Assembly (NCBI GenBank): GCA_022184915.1
Contig: JAGTJU010000007.1
Coordinates: 173,327 to 237,326, forward strand
DNA length: 64,000 nt
From: Myxococcales bacterium
GTDB lineage: Bacteria; Myxococcota_A; Polyangia; Fen-1088
Direction: 5' to 3'
How positions within the stretch are numbered: position 1 is the stretch's first letter; each line of letters starts with the position of its first letter. Below are positions 8,912 to 17,202 of the stretch, one piece after another. Both the position numbers and the translations under genes were made by a program. The notes below the pieces were generated by a model. The model saw only the letters and a list, made by a program, of their open reading frames with translations. It had not been told where the DNA came from and did no database searches.

Positions 8912-10888
8912 GTGACGCGTAAGTTCATACCGCAGCCCCGATCGTCGTCCCATCTGGGGAAGGGCCTCTTTTATGCGTTGCTGCTTCACCTGAGCAGCGT
9001 CGGCCCTCTGGTGGCGTTGGCGCTGGTGTGGGGGGCACGAGAAGCCGCAGAACGTGAGGCGCAGGTCGACGTGTCGTGGGAGACGATCGACCCGGCAACG
9101 CTGCCCCAGGATCTGCCACCTTTGGCTCCCGAACCCCCGCCGCCCGCGCCCCGTGAGCTCCGCAAGGTCCCGCGCGACGAAGTGGCCAAGGTGGAACCCG
9201 AGGCCCCCCCAAAGCCCCCGGAGCCCGAGACGCCCCCGCAACCCGAGCCGCCTCCGCCCCCCGAGCCAGAAGCCCCGCGGCCTCCCCAGGAGCGGTACCA
9301 CCAAAAGGTGGTCGAGCTCGATCCCGACAACGAAGCGCCCCCGCCCGACCAGGCGGACTACCTCGCCAACAAAAACAGCCGCACGGACAAGGAGACCCGG
9401 GCGCAAGACACGAACCTCGAAAAAGAGCGACGGGGAGAGCAGACGTCATCACCCTCCACACAAAAGGCGGACCGCCCCGGCGATGACAAGGACGAAATCG
9501 CGCAGCTCGAAGAGACACCCTCGAAAACGGGACGTCGCGCGCCTGCGGTCACGCCCAGAGCCGAGCCCCAGGCGGCGGCCTCAGCCCATGGCAACAAGCC
9601 CTCTGTGCTCTCGATGCGCAGCAACACACCGCGCACCCACATGATCACGCCCGAGACGGTCAACCCAAACCTACCGCTCACGGCAGAGGGCGACCTGCCG
9701 ATGCCGAACAAGTCGTTGAAAAGCCTGGACGACCTGGAGGGTTCACTGGGTCCCCGCGTGGATCCGCGCCTCAGACTGTCGGCGCAGGACTACGAATACC
9801 TCTTTGGCGAGCATGACGACGCCGCCCGGGCCCTTGCCGACAAGCAGCGTTCCACCCACAAGGGTCGCTTCACGCAGCGGCTCGAGCAAGGGCGAGCGGC
9901 ACTCGAGAACTTCATTCCCGAAGTTCAACCTGGCAACCAGACGGCGCTGAACGCACGCGCCGCGCCTTTCGCCGCGTTCATCGCGGCCATGCACAGAACC
10001 ATCCACCAGCTGTGGGGCTGGGGTTTTCTCGATGATCTTGCAGGCCGCCCTCACACGGATCCCCTCAACAACCCAAACCTCCTGACGAAGCTGGAGATCG
10101 TGCTCGGACCCGATGGCACCATCGACAACGTCAAAGTGATTCGGACCTCGGGGCTTTCGATGTTCGACGTCGCGGCGGTCGACGTGGTTCACAGCGCGGG
10201 GCCCTACCCGGAGCCCCCCCGCGAGATCCACTCGAAGAACGGCAAGGTGTATTTGCACTGGACCTTTCACCGGGACGAGCGGCAATGCGCGACGTTCGGG
10301 GCCGAGCCTTACATCATCGATAATCCGCCTGCGGGCAGCGACCAGGTGGGGCTCGCGAACGTGCAACCCCGTGCCGCTGCGACGCGCGCCTCGCTCGAGA
10401 GGCTTTCGCGAGACCCCGTGCCTCGCGCCCGGGCCAGGCAAGAAGAGGGCTCTTCTGCCGCGCACACCCACTCTTTCGCCCACGAAGAACCCCCGCGGGG
10501 CGGGGCCGATTCAGGGCGCGCCGCCGATCCTCTCGCCCGCCAAACGGCGGAAGCGTTCTTTCAGGCGCTGGTGCGCGGAGACGTGCGGCAGATGGTCAAA
10601 CAAGCCCGTTTCCCGTTCCAGAATCTTTCAGGGGCCGCCACCCCTTCCGCCAGCGTGCTGCAGAACCAGCTCGGAACCCTCGTCGACGAGATCCCCACGC
10701 CGCGAAAACTCCGGGGCGTCAGCCTGCACACGGGAGGGGGCCTGCGCAGTGCGGGGGTTCGCCCCCCGGAGGCCTTTGCGACCAACCCCAGCACACTCTT
10801 CGCCGTAGGCGTCGTGAGCGGAGAGACCTTGATTGCCGCACTCACGCCGGACGCAGGCGCCTGGAAGGTGGCGGGGCTTTTCCGCTGA
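8912..10888 (+). CDS. TonB-like periplasm-spanning protein with extra C-terminal domain
   Basis: Protein of 658 residues with a TonB-like layout: one N-terminal membrane segment (about residues 19-42, ending before WGAREAAER), then a long Pro/Glu-rich stretch that could span the periplasm, then a TonB C-terminal-type domain (about 350-460, with LTKLEIVLGPDGTIDNVKV and FDVAAVDVV). It continues about 190 residues beyond that domain; the segment beginning ARQTAEAFFQALVRGDVRQM resembles an NTF2-like fold. The GTG at 8912 is taken as start because it precedes the basic KFIPQPRSS leader. No exbB, exbD or outer-membrane receptor gene lies nearby, so the energy source and partner are unknown. Confidence 0.75.
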   Translation: MTRKFIPQPRSSSHLGKGLFYALLLHLSSVGPLVALALVWGAREAAEREAQVDVSWETIDPATLPQDLPPLAPEPPPPAPRELRKVPRDEVAKVEPEAPPKPPEPETPPQPEPPPPPEPEAPRPPQERYHQKVVELDPDNEAPPPDQADYLANKNSRTDKETRAQDTNLEKERRGEQTSSPSTQKADRPGDDKDEIAQLEETPSKTGRRAPAVTPRAEPQAAASAHGNKPSVLSMRSNTPRTHMITPETVNPNLPLTAEGDLPMPNKSLKSLDDLEGSLGPRVDPRLRLSAQDYEYLFGEHDDAARALADKQRSTHKGRFTQRLEQGRAALENFIPEVQPGNQTALNARAAPFAAFIAAMHRTIHQLWGWGFLDDLAGRPHTDPLNNPNLLTKLEIVLGPDGTIDNVKVIRTSGLSMFDVAAVDVVHSAGPYPEPPREIHSKNGKVYLHWTFHRDERQCATFGAEPYIIDNPPAGSDQVGLANVQPRAAATRASLERLSRDPVPRARARQEEGSSAAHTHSFAHEEPPRGGADSGRAADPLARQTAEAFFQALVRGDVRQMVKQARFPFQNLSGAATPSASVLQNQLGTLVDEIPTPRKLRGVSLHTGGGLRSAGVRPPEAFATNPSTLFAVGVVSGETLIAALTPDAGAWKVAGLFR

Positions 10889-10890
10889 GC

Positions 10891-11451
10891 TCAGCGCAGT
10901 TCGTAGTCGCGCAGGTGTCCGAGGTTGAGGTAGTTCACGGTGAAGTGAGCCACCACCGGACCGGTAAGGTCCCCCGACCACACGAAGAGCTGGCCGAACA
11001 CGAGCCCCGCCACGAAGGACGAGAGCGTCCAGGGCAAGTAGCGCAGGCGGGGTCCGATGTGCAACAACGCAAAGACCAGACTGGACACCACGATGCCCGT
11101 CGCGGGGAGCAAGGCACCTCGAAAGAAGATCTCCTCACCGAACGATGAGGCCCCCGCAAGTACCACCACCTCGGACTGGGGCAGCGGGCCCAAGCGCGCA
11201 CGGAGGTCACGGTGCAGGGAACGCGCCCATTCGAAGCGATGAACCGCCAGGCGAGAGAGGAAGACGAATCCCAGCCCCACCACCAGACCGGTCAAAGTGC
11301 CCAGGAGCAGTTGCGGGTCCTGTCGTCCCGGGAACCGCCATACGTTGGGATGCCCTGCCAGCGCCGCCCACACGAACCCCGCGGCCCCGAGCCCCGCGTA
11401 GAGCGTCAGAACCAGAGCGGCGCGAGACCACTTCGAGGCAGGAGCCGGCAT
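10891..11451 (-). CDS. CPBP-family intramembrane metalloprotease
   Basis: Integral membrane protein of 186 residues with the three signatures of the CPBP/Rce1 (type II CAAX-processing) family: EEIFFR (the EExxxR pair), FALLH (FxxxH) and HFTVN (HxxxN). These residues form the active site within the membrane. Bacterial members process or protect peptides or anchor regulatory partners; the substrate here is unknown. It converges with the TonB-like gene, with only two bases between their ends. Confidence 0.88.
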   Translation of the reverse strand: MPAPASKWSRAALVLTLYAGLGAAGFVWAALAGHPNVWRFPGRQDPQLLLGTLTGLVVGLGFVFLSRLAVHRFEWARSLHRDLRARLGPLPQSEVVVLAGASSFGEEIFFRGALLPATGIVVSSLVFALLHIGPRLRYLPWTLSSFVAGLVFGQLFVWSGDLTGPVVAHFTVNYLNLGHLRDYELR

Positions 11452-11534
11452 GCACGTTCAAGCGTACCCGAGTACGGCGGCCCGCGCCGCATGAGGTCGA
11501 AAAGACCAGCGGCAGCGGAGGCTTCCATGCCTTG

Positions 11535-12104
11535 CTAGCGGCCCGGGGGCCATCGTGGCCCCGCCACGTAGCGGGCACCCCGGCGCTGACCCCGCCGAAC
11601 GAGTGCGCGTTCGCCGACGAGGTCTTTGAGCCGCAACGTGGCCTGCAAGGGGGTGAGGCCAAACGCCTCGCGGACATCTTCGTTGGTGATGAATCCGCGG
11701 GAACTGACGAGGGCCTCGAGACGTTCCTGACCGTGAGCGGGGATCGCGGAAGAGCGGCCCCTGCGCGCGCGTCCCTCAGGCTCGCGCTCGTGCAGCCTCC
11801 CTGACCTGTCATTCGAGTTGAAGGGCGCCGAAAAGCCGGGAGGCAACGATAAAAACGGGATGGGCAGATCGTTTTTGCCGGACGCCTCTGCCATCAGTCT
11901 GTTCAGCGCAGCGGCGCACTCGACGATGCCGCGCATCCGTGACTGAGCGTCGAGAAGCACATCGAACGCGGCCGCCGTGGCGTCGGCAGCTTCGGCTTGA
12001 CGCACGGACGAGTCAGACAACCCCGAGGCCCGTGAAGGCGGCTCACCGGAGGGGTGGAGCGGGAGGACGGCTCTGTCTTCGGGGGAAGGCTTGCGTGGGG
12101 GCAT
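11535..12104 (-). CDS. Hypothetical protein with a winged-helix-like C-terminus
   Basis: A 189-residue protein. The first two thirds are low complexity and polar with a helical segment (RQAEAADATAAAFDVLLDAQ). The last 60 residues (from GQERLEALVSSRGFITNEDV) read as a helix-turn-helix followed by a wing (LVRRGQRRGARYVAG), which suggests DNA binding. ATG 12104 is chosen because GGAGAG lies 9 bases upstream; a longer frame up to 12275 lacks such support. It lies 65 bases before the end of the next minus-strand gene upstream, so the two could share a transcript. No specific family is recognised. Confidence 0.6.
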   Translation of the reverse strand: MPPRKPSPEDRAVLPLHPSGEPPSRASGLSDSSVRQAEAADATAAAFDVLLDAQSRMRGIVECAAALNRLMAEASGKNDLPIPFLSLPPGFSAPFNSNDRSGRLHEREPEGRARRGRSSAIPAHGQERLEALVSSRGFITNEDVREAFGLTPLQATLRLKDLVGERALVRRGQRRGARYVAGPRWPPGR

Positions 12105-12169
12105 GACAGCACTCTCTCCATCGAGAATGCCACAGCCGCCGCGCTGATGGTCAGGCAAACCCGCTCCCC

Positions 12170-13042
12170 TTAGCGAGGCGCCGGACGTACCTCCAGCACG
12201 ATGAGGGGTAGATGGTCTGTCCCCCGGAGCACGGGACGGAGCGGCGTTTGCCGCGGCAGGCTCTCGTTTTCCCAATCACAACGAGAGTCCTTGTAGGCAA
12301 AGACGCTGACCTCATCGCCGGGAAACACGGCCCACATGCCGCCCACACAGCCATGGCGACGAATCGCCAGCACGGGTGCGAGCTTGGCAAGGCGGCCGCG
12401 CAGCGACTGAGGCGCCCCGCCTTCGATGGCGCCCCCCCCAGTCCCATCGGGCAACAAGGTCGCGTACGCCACCTCCACGATGACCCTGCCACCCCGCGGA
12501 TCGGCCAGCACGAAATCGATGCCCGTCTCGCACACGAGCGAGCACGTCTGCAGCATCGGATCGCTCTCGGCGTGCAGTCCGGAGAACTCCATGCGACGGA
12601 AGACGGAGCCATCGGTGTCACCAGCCGCCCGGGCGGGCTGGGTAGGTCCCCGGACCCATCCCGTGACGATCACGGGTTCACCATCAGGCACCGAGACCAG
12701 ATCGGACACCGAGACCCGACGGGGGCGGGCTTCGGCCAGACGGCGCCTCACCGAGCGGCGTCGCATCATCCCCAAGGCCCAGGGCAGCGCCCGACGCCCG
12801 CCCAACAAAAAGCCCAACATGCTCACGGTGGACAGCATGAGCCAGATCCACGAGGGGGCTGGCATCGGAGGCTGAACACCCGAAAGCACACCGAGCACCA
12901 AGCTCCCCCCGGTAAACGCGCTGGCAACGCACAGCAAACGAAGGCTGGTTGCGAACCGCTCGAGCACGCGCATATGTCCCGCCTGCAGGAGATCCCCTCG
13001 CGCTTCGTAAAGCGGTTGAATTCGTCCGAGCTGTGCCACCAT
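12170..13042 (-). CDS. Two-helix membrane protein, GIDE-like
   Basis: A 290-residue protein with two hydrophobic segments (about 35-55 and 63-82), a basic stretch (MMRRRSVRRRLAEARPRR), then a soluble beta-rich domain. The pattern VPDGEPVIVTGWVRGP, FVLADPRGGRVIVE and VFPGDEVSVFAYKD resembles the OB-like domain of bacterial GIDE/NfeD-type membrane proteins, but this is a fold-level impression. The start at 13042 is preferred because AGGGAGG directly precedes it; the in-frame extension to 13237 covers the C-rich gap and has poor codon use. It lies upstream of the winged-helix-like gene on the same strand. Confidence 0.65.
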   Translation of the reverse strand: MVAQLGRIQPLYEARGDLLQAGHMRVLERFATSLRLLCVASAFTGGSLVLGVLSGVQPPMPAPSWIWLMLSTVSMLGFLLGGRRALPWALGMMRRRSVRRRLAEARPRRVSVSDLVSVPDGEPVIVTGWVRGPTQPARAAGDTDGSVFRRMEFSGLHAESDPMLQTCSLVCETGIDFVLADPRGGRVIVEVAYATLLPDGTGGGAIEGGAPQSLRGRLAKLAPVLAIRRHGCVGGMWAVFPGDEVSVFAYKDSRCDWENESLPRQTPLRPVLRGTDHLPLIVLEVRPAPR

Positions 13043-13537
13043 CGCCTCCCTTCGCGAGGGCCGTGCAACCCGACGATCGTCCGCAGTGCCAGGTGCTGGC
13101 ATCGGGGAAGCCAGGAAGACCCAAGGCCTCTCAGCTTCCCCGATGCCCCCCTCGACAGGCCACCGCACTTCGTCTTGGCCTGCCGCTTCCGTCGCCCCCC
13201 TACACCTGGTGGCCGTTTCGTCCCCTCGACGCCCCACCTCGACCCGCTCCCCATCCCACCACCGCCACGACGCCCCTCACCTCACGCTCCAGGCTCCACC
13301 CACCTCACGCGCCCCGCCCAAGCCCTTGTTCCTCGACGAAAACCGGCCGCCCCATCCCCCAACACCTTGTCCGCCCCGTCGCCCTCGCCCAACCCTCGAA
13401 CGGGAACTATTCAAGGCGGATGCCAAGGCCTCTGGCCCTGATACCCCAAGAAGGAAACGGTGCTGGGAGACCGCCTCGCGGCTCCCCCGTGACCTCCGTT
13501 CCCTGGCCGGTTACCGACACGGATCTCGGGCCGCTCT
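13043..13537. other. C-rich intergenic region without a recognisable gene
   Basis: A gap of 495 bases, the longest in the window. The part around 13140-13400 is strikingly rich in C and poor in G on the plus strand, with runs such as CCCCATCCCCC. Open frames through it give only Pro/Ser/Arg low-complexity translations without an identifiable domain or Shine-Dalgarno. No tRNA, terminator or transposon end was found. It follows the 3' end of the DGQHR gene and precedes the GIDE-like gene. Confidence 0.55.
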
Positions 13538-14677
13538 TCAGCTCGCGATCCGCTCGCGTTTGGCCTCGAGGCCCACGAGTCGCACGAGCTCACGATGGAG
13601 ACGCCCCACCCGCTCGACCTGCCCCTTGGCGGGGAACCGCTCGTAGAAGCCCTCAGCCCTGAAGGCCCGCACCTCGCCCGCCCAGGGGGCCAGGCGGCGC
13701 TCCCACCGCTTGAGGCGGCCTTCGGCGGGCTCTGCATCGACGCGGCTCAAATCCGCGCACACGCGCAACATGGCTTTCAGCGTGACGGGCTTCGTCACCA
13801 TGTACTGAGGATGGCCCCAGGCCTCTCCCCAAACTTTCTCCGCCGCCTTGAGGAAATCACGAATTTGCTCGTAGACCTTCGTGGCTTCGGCGCCCGGACG
13901 GCCGCGCTTCTCGATCGTCTTCCACACGGCGCTCGACCATCGGAGCACCTCGTTGAACAACTCGGCCTGCAAGATCCATTTTTCCTGGCGGCTGCGGCCG
14001 CCCAGCCGGTTGATGCGGTATCGCAAGGGGCTATCGGCCTGCGCGTAGAGCAGCTCGACCACCCGCGCTGCGAACTTTTTGTCGGGCGCCGCCCACGACA
14101 CGCGCTCGTACAGGTCGACCAGATGGCTTTTGTTGATGCGGGTCGGCGTGGAGTTGATGATGACGAACATCTCCGAAGCGAAGTCTTCGCTCTTTCCATC
14201 GAAGATGATGCAAGGCACGTGGAGCGTGCGGGCGTCTTCTGGATGCTCCTTCAGGTAGAAGTGCAACGCGGCCAGTCTGTGTTGCCCGTCGATGATGAGG
14301 TACTTTCCGCGAGGCGTGTCGAGATTGCCGACGTTGTCGAACTTGCCGACCGGATCGAAGCCCAGCGTTTCGGCGGTGAACAGCAAAACCGTGCCCGGGA
14401 TGGGTGGCTGCGTGACGGCGGTTTCGTAGAAATTCTTGATCGCGGAGACCTTTTGTTTCGAGAGCTCCCGCTGAAACGCGCCGTCGCTGCGTTCGATGCG
14501 CGAGATGAACTGGGCAACGTCGTCACCGGGTGACACCTCTTCCGCGTTGATCTTTTCACCGTCGGCATAAAACCGGCTGATGAACCTCACCTTCGCCAGC
14601 AGATCCTCGGGCGGATACGCAACGAAGTAAAAAACACCGTCTTTTTGCCTTACCTGCGTCGCCAGCACGTGGCCCAT
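13538..14677 (-). CDS. DGQHR-domain protein
   Basis: A 379-residue protein with the defining motif IDGQHRLAAL (about residues 129-138) followed by the FVIINSTPTRINKSHLVDLY segment typical of DGQHR proteins. This group includes DndB, the regulator in DNA phosphorothioation, and related ParB/Srx-fold proteins of defence or mobile loci. The C-terminal half is helical and charged. No dndC, D or E genes or restriction genes are nearby, so a phosphorothioation role is not supported; it may be a stand-alone regulator or nuclease-related protein. It follows the 109-residue unknown gene after 102 bases. Confidence 0.85.
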   Translation of the reverse strand: MGHVLATQVRQKDGVFYFVAYPPEDLLAKVRFISRFYADGEKINAEEVSPGDDVAQFISRIERSDGAFQRELSKQKVSAIKNFYETAVTQPPIPGTVLLFTAETLGFDPVGKFDNVGNLDTPRGKYLIIDGQHRLAALHFYLKEHPEDARTLHVPCIIFDGKSEDFASEMFVIINSTPTRINKSHLVDLYERVSWAAPDKKFAARVVELLYAQADSPLRYRINRLGGRSRQEKWILQAELFNEVLRWSSAVWKTIEKRGRPGAEATKVYEQIRDFLKAAEKVWGEAWGHPQYMVTKPVTLKAMLRVCADLSRVDAEPAEGRLKRWERRLAPWAGEVRAFRAEGFYERFPAKGQVERVGRLHRELVRLVGLEAKRERIAS

Positions 14678-14779
14678 GTTATCCGAGGAGCCCTGTCACG
14701 GGGCAAGGATTTTGGCACTAACAGGCTACGGCGGCGAGACACGGCCCGGGCATGCCCTCACGCCGCGGGGCCTGGGCCT

Positions 14780-15109
14780 TCAGGCTGCCCGAGGGGCGAG
14801 GGCCGTGTCCTCCACCGCCCACAGGTCGGGACGCGTGGCCACGAGTTCCAGGGTGGGACGGCTGTCTTGAAGATAGCGATCGCGGCTGGCTCGGGTGTCA
14901 CCCCCGCGCGGGGTCATCAGCGGGGCCTCGAGCCTCCATACGCCGTGCCCATCCTCGAGGGCTGCCAACAGGATGTTGATGTCGTTTTGGAAGCCTATCT
15001 CGTTGCGGAGATCGCCGGGCTGCACCAGCTGCGCCCGAATTTGGCTCGCGGGCACCACGACTGCGCCCAACCCGCCCAGGACCTCTCGTTCGCCAAACAC
15101 ACGCCCCAT
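14780..15109 (-). CDS. Small hypothetical protein upstream of the DGQHR gene
   Basis: A 109-residue protein of unknown family, with no signal peptide or membrane helix. It starts MGRVFGEREVLGGLG and has a mid segment EIGFQNDINILLAALEDGHG. ATG 15109 is well supported: AGGGGG stands 8 bases upstream, whereas the longer in-frame start at 15271 would overlap the tRNA promoter. It is transcribed toward the DGQHR gene and may form a two-gene unit with it. No function is proposed. Confidence 0.6.
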   Translation of the reverse strand: MGRVFGEREVLGGLGAVVVPASQIRAQLVQPGDLRNEIGFQNDINILLAALEDGHGVWRLEAPLMTPRGGDTRASRDRYLQDSRPTLELVATRPDLWAVEDTALAPRAA

Positions 15110-15271
15110 CGTATTTCCCCCTGAAATCTCTTGGGTTTCTCGAATGTTAACTCGTTCGACCGGTGCCCCGATCGCCCGAGGCCCCCTCCCTATCGGCGCT
15201 GGCGGCGAGGGCCTTGAGGGCCTTCGAAATGCCTTTGAATCTCGGGAGGCTGCGATCCTCTGACGATCCAT

Positions 15272-15300
15272 TTGACACTGAGGGCCGCGCCCCTTATAAG
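15272..15300 (+). promoter_or_regulatory. Sigma-70-type promoter of tRNA-Leu
   Basis: A perfect -35 TTGACA (15272-15277), a 17-base spacer and a -10 TATAAG (15295-15300) stand 28 bases before the tRNA. The next bases are GC-rich (CATCGTCCCCGG), a discriminator type common in stable-RNA promoters under growth-rate control. Confidence 0.85.
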
Positions 15301-15328
15301 CATCGTCCCCGGCCCCAAACCGGGGTAA

Positions 15329-15414
15329 GCGAGGATGGCGGAACTGGTAGACGCGCTAGCTTGAGGTGCTAGTGGTTAACAGCCGTGGGGGTTCGAGTCC
15401 CCCTCCTCGCACCA
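15329..15414 (+). tRNA. tRNA-Leu (GAG)
   Basis: An 86-base class II tRNA. The acceptor stem pairs GCGAGGA with TCCTCGC, the D-arm has GGCGGAACTGGTAGACGC, the anticodon loop TTGAGGT carries GAG at 15363-15365 (reads CUC/CUU leucine codons), a long variable arm follows (GCTAGTGGTTAACAGCCGT region), and the T-loop GTTCGAGTC is intact. The 3' CCA is genome-encoded (15412-15414). Single gene, flanked by its own promoter and terminator. Confidence 0.97.
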
Positions 15415-15458
15415 AGCGGAGCTCTAGCCCTCGGGCACGGAGCTCCGCTTTCTCTTTT
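15415..15458 (+). terminator. Rho-independent terminator of tRNA-Leu
   Basis: A perfect 10-bp stem, AGCGGAGCTC (15415-15424) with GAGCTCCGCT (15440-15449), a 15-base loop and then a T-rich tract (TTTCTCTTTT). It begins at the base right after the tRNA CCA. On the other strand it also lies beyond the end of the HAD-HerA gene. Confidence 0.9.
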
Positions 15459-15495
15459 GTGCCTTTGTGCGGTGCCTTGGTGCCTCGGACGGGCT

Positions 15496-17202
15496 TCAGG
15501 CCGGACCCGTGTATCGGGTTTCGATCGCGGCACGCACCCGTGCCCGAGAGCCGACAGGGTCGAGGCGCAGGTCGTGCTCGACTTGCTCGAGCTCCTCCGC
15601 CAGCGCCTCGTCTTTGATGCACTCACGGAGCCAGCGAGAATAGTCGTGCCGCTCGAGGTGGTGCAGCCAGGTGAGGTCGTCGACCCCCTCGGCCACCTGA
15701 AGAAAGAGCTGCAGATTTTGAACCCGGAGATTGAGCCGCTTGTCCGGGCCCCGGAAGTAAAAACTCTTATCGGGCCCGAGCTGGCCGAAGGCATACTTGC
15801 GAATGTGGCGTCGTCGCTCGGTGCGCGGTGTACGCAGCCGAAACCGCTGGGGCTTGAGGCCATCGTCCGGACGCCAGATCAGCGCCTCACCCGCCATGAG
15901 TTCTCCCCCGGTGCGACCGGGCTTTGACACCCCGGCCGCAATGGCGAAGTCCATCAAGGTGTCGCGGGCCTGGGCGCCCACGGCCACCGCCGTTCGTACG
16001 TGTTTCATCAACGACCGCCGCACGTGGGCGGGGTGAACCGTGATGAGCATGAGACTTTCCATGCGCAGAGGGAGCGTGAGTTCGGTCTGCAACCGAGACT
16101 CCGGCAGCACGTGGTGGGCTTCGTCGACCACGATCCAATGAGGCCGACCGTGACGCGCCCTCAATTCCTGCACCCGCGTAAACAGGCTCTCGAAGAACGC
16201 AGGGCGATCATCGAACGGCACTTCGAGCAGGTTCACGACGACGTTCTGGTGCGTCGATGCGAGGGACTCGACCACTTCCCGCACGTCGGGTGGATGCCCC
16301 TCGCCGAGCACGATGGCTCCCGGCAGGCCTCGGTAGTCTCCCTCGGGATCCAAGATGCAATACTGGTAGTTTCGGTCCGCGAGCTGTTCGATGAGCGTCA
16401 AGGCCACGGTAGATTTTCCCGAGCCAGAATGGCCCGCGATGAGCACGGGTTCCGAGAACGCGTCGAGGGTTACGGGCTCGTGCTGCGCGGTTGCGCCCAC
16501 GTGAAGGAGATTGCGACCGTCGGCGCGTGGGTACAGACGTTTTTCGTCCTCCATGAGGGCCCGCACGACCACCCGCACACCTTCGGCGGCCGGTGCGTGG
16601 GCCACGTGGTCGGCCCGGGTCTTCAGCGTCTCGACGGCGTTCCCCACGGCGACACCGGCCTCGCAGGCAGACAGCAACGCGTGATCGTTTTCGCCATCCC
16701 CCACCCCGAGCGTGTTGTGAAGCGAATACCCTGAAGACGCCAACGCCGCTGCCAAACCCGACGCCTTGTTCATACCGGTGGGCAACACCATCACCGCCCC
16801 CTTATTGAAGATCACCTGCAGCTCGAGCCCCATCTCGCGAATCACATCGAGCACCACGTCCTGGTACGGTTCATGGGTGGCCACCACGACCTGGCCCACC
16901 GAGATGGGGACACGCCGGCCACGTAGGGCGCGTACGAACCCCTCGGGCGGTGACTCGCCGAGCGTGCGCATGGCCTTACGCAGGGGCTGGTAGAGTACGC
17001 CCCCGTTTTCGCCGACCACCCAATCGAAGAGATCCAGCCGGGGACAGACCGAGGTCAGATCCTCGATCTGGCGACCCGTGACCAGAATGACCCGGCGGCC
17101 TGTCCGGCGCAGTGCCTCGAGGCAACTGACGGTGGCGGCTGACACCCGCCCTTGCTCGGCAAGTGTTCCGTCATAGTCACTGGCCAGCACGTGAAAGCGC
17201 AT
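15496..17202 (-). CDS. HAD-type phosphatase fused to a HerA-like ATPase
   Basis: A 568-residue two-domain protein. Residues 1-225 form a HAD-IIB (Cof/sucrose-phosphatase type) hydrolase: nucleophile D9-x-D11-G-T and the metal-binding GVGDGENDHALL. From about residue 240 a P-loop ATPase follows, with Walker A AGHSGSGKST (near 254) and Walker B HWIVVDEAHH (near 357); the pattern is that of HerA/VirB4-like (DUF87) ATPases, which usually pump or translocate DNA or protein. The C-terminal part is helical. ATG 17202 is preferred to a TTG at 17238. How a sugar-phosphatase-like domain and a translocase-like ATPase cooperate is unknown. Confidence 0.88.
   Translation of the reverse strand: MRFHVLASDYDGTLAEQGRVSAATVSCLEALRRTGRRVILVTGRQIEDLTSVCPRLDLFDWVVGENGGVLYQPLRKAMRTLGESPPEGFVRALRGRRVPISVGQVVVATHEPYQDVVLDVIREMGLELQVIFNKGAVMVLPTGMNKASGLAAALASSGYSLHNTLGVGDGENDHALLSACEAGVAVGNAVETLKTRADHVAHAPAAEGVRVVVRALMEDEKRLYPRADGRNLLHVGATAQHEPVTLDAFSEPVLIAGHSGSGKSTVALTLIEQLADRNYQYCILDPEGDYRGLPGAIVLGEGHPPDVREVVESLASTHQNVVVNLLEVPFDDRPAFFESLFTRVQELRARHGRPHWIVVDEAHHVLPESRLQTELTLPLRMESLMLITVHPAHVRRSLMKHVRTAVAVGAQARDTLMDFAIAAGVSKPGRTGGELMAGEALIWRPDDGLKPQRFRLRTPRTERRRHIRKYAFGQLGPDKSFYFRGPDKRLNLRVQNLQLFLQVAEGVDDLTWLHHLERHDYSRWLRECIKDEALAEELEQVEHDLRLDPVGSRARVRAAIETRYTGPA

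Noticed and set aside
12949..13662. Long plus-strand open frames rich in Pro, Arg and Ser
   Set aside because: They result from high GC content and the C-rich gap, overlap better supported minus-strand genes, and show no domain or ribosome site.
13538..14677. DndB of a DNA phosphorothioation system
   Set aside because: DGQHR motif agrees, but no dndA, C, D or E is present in the window.
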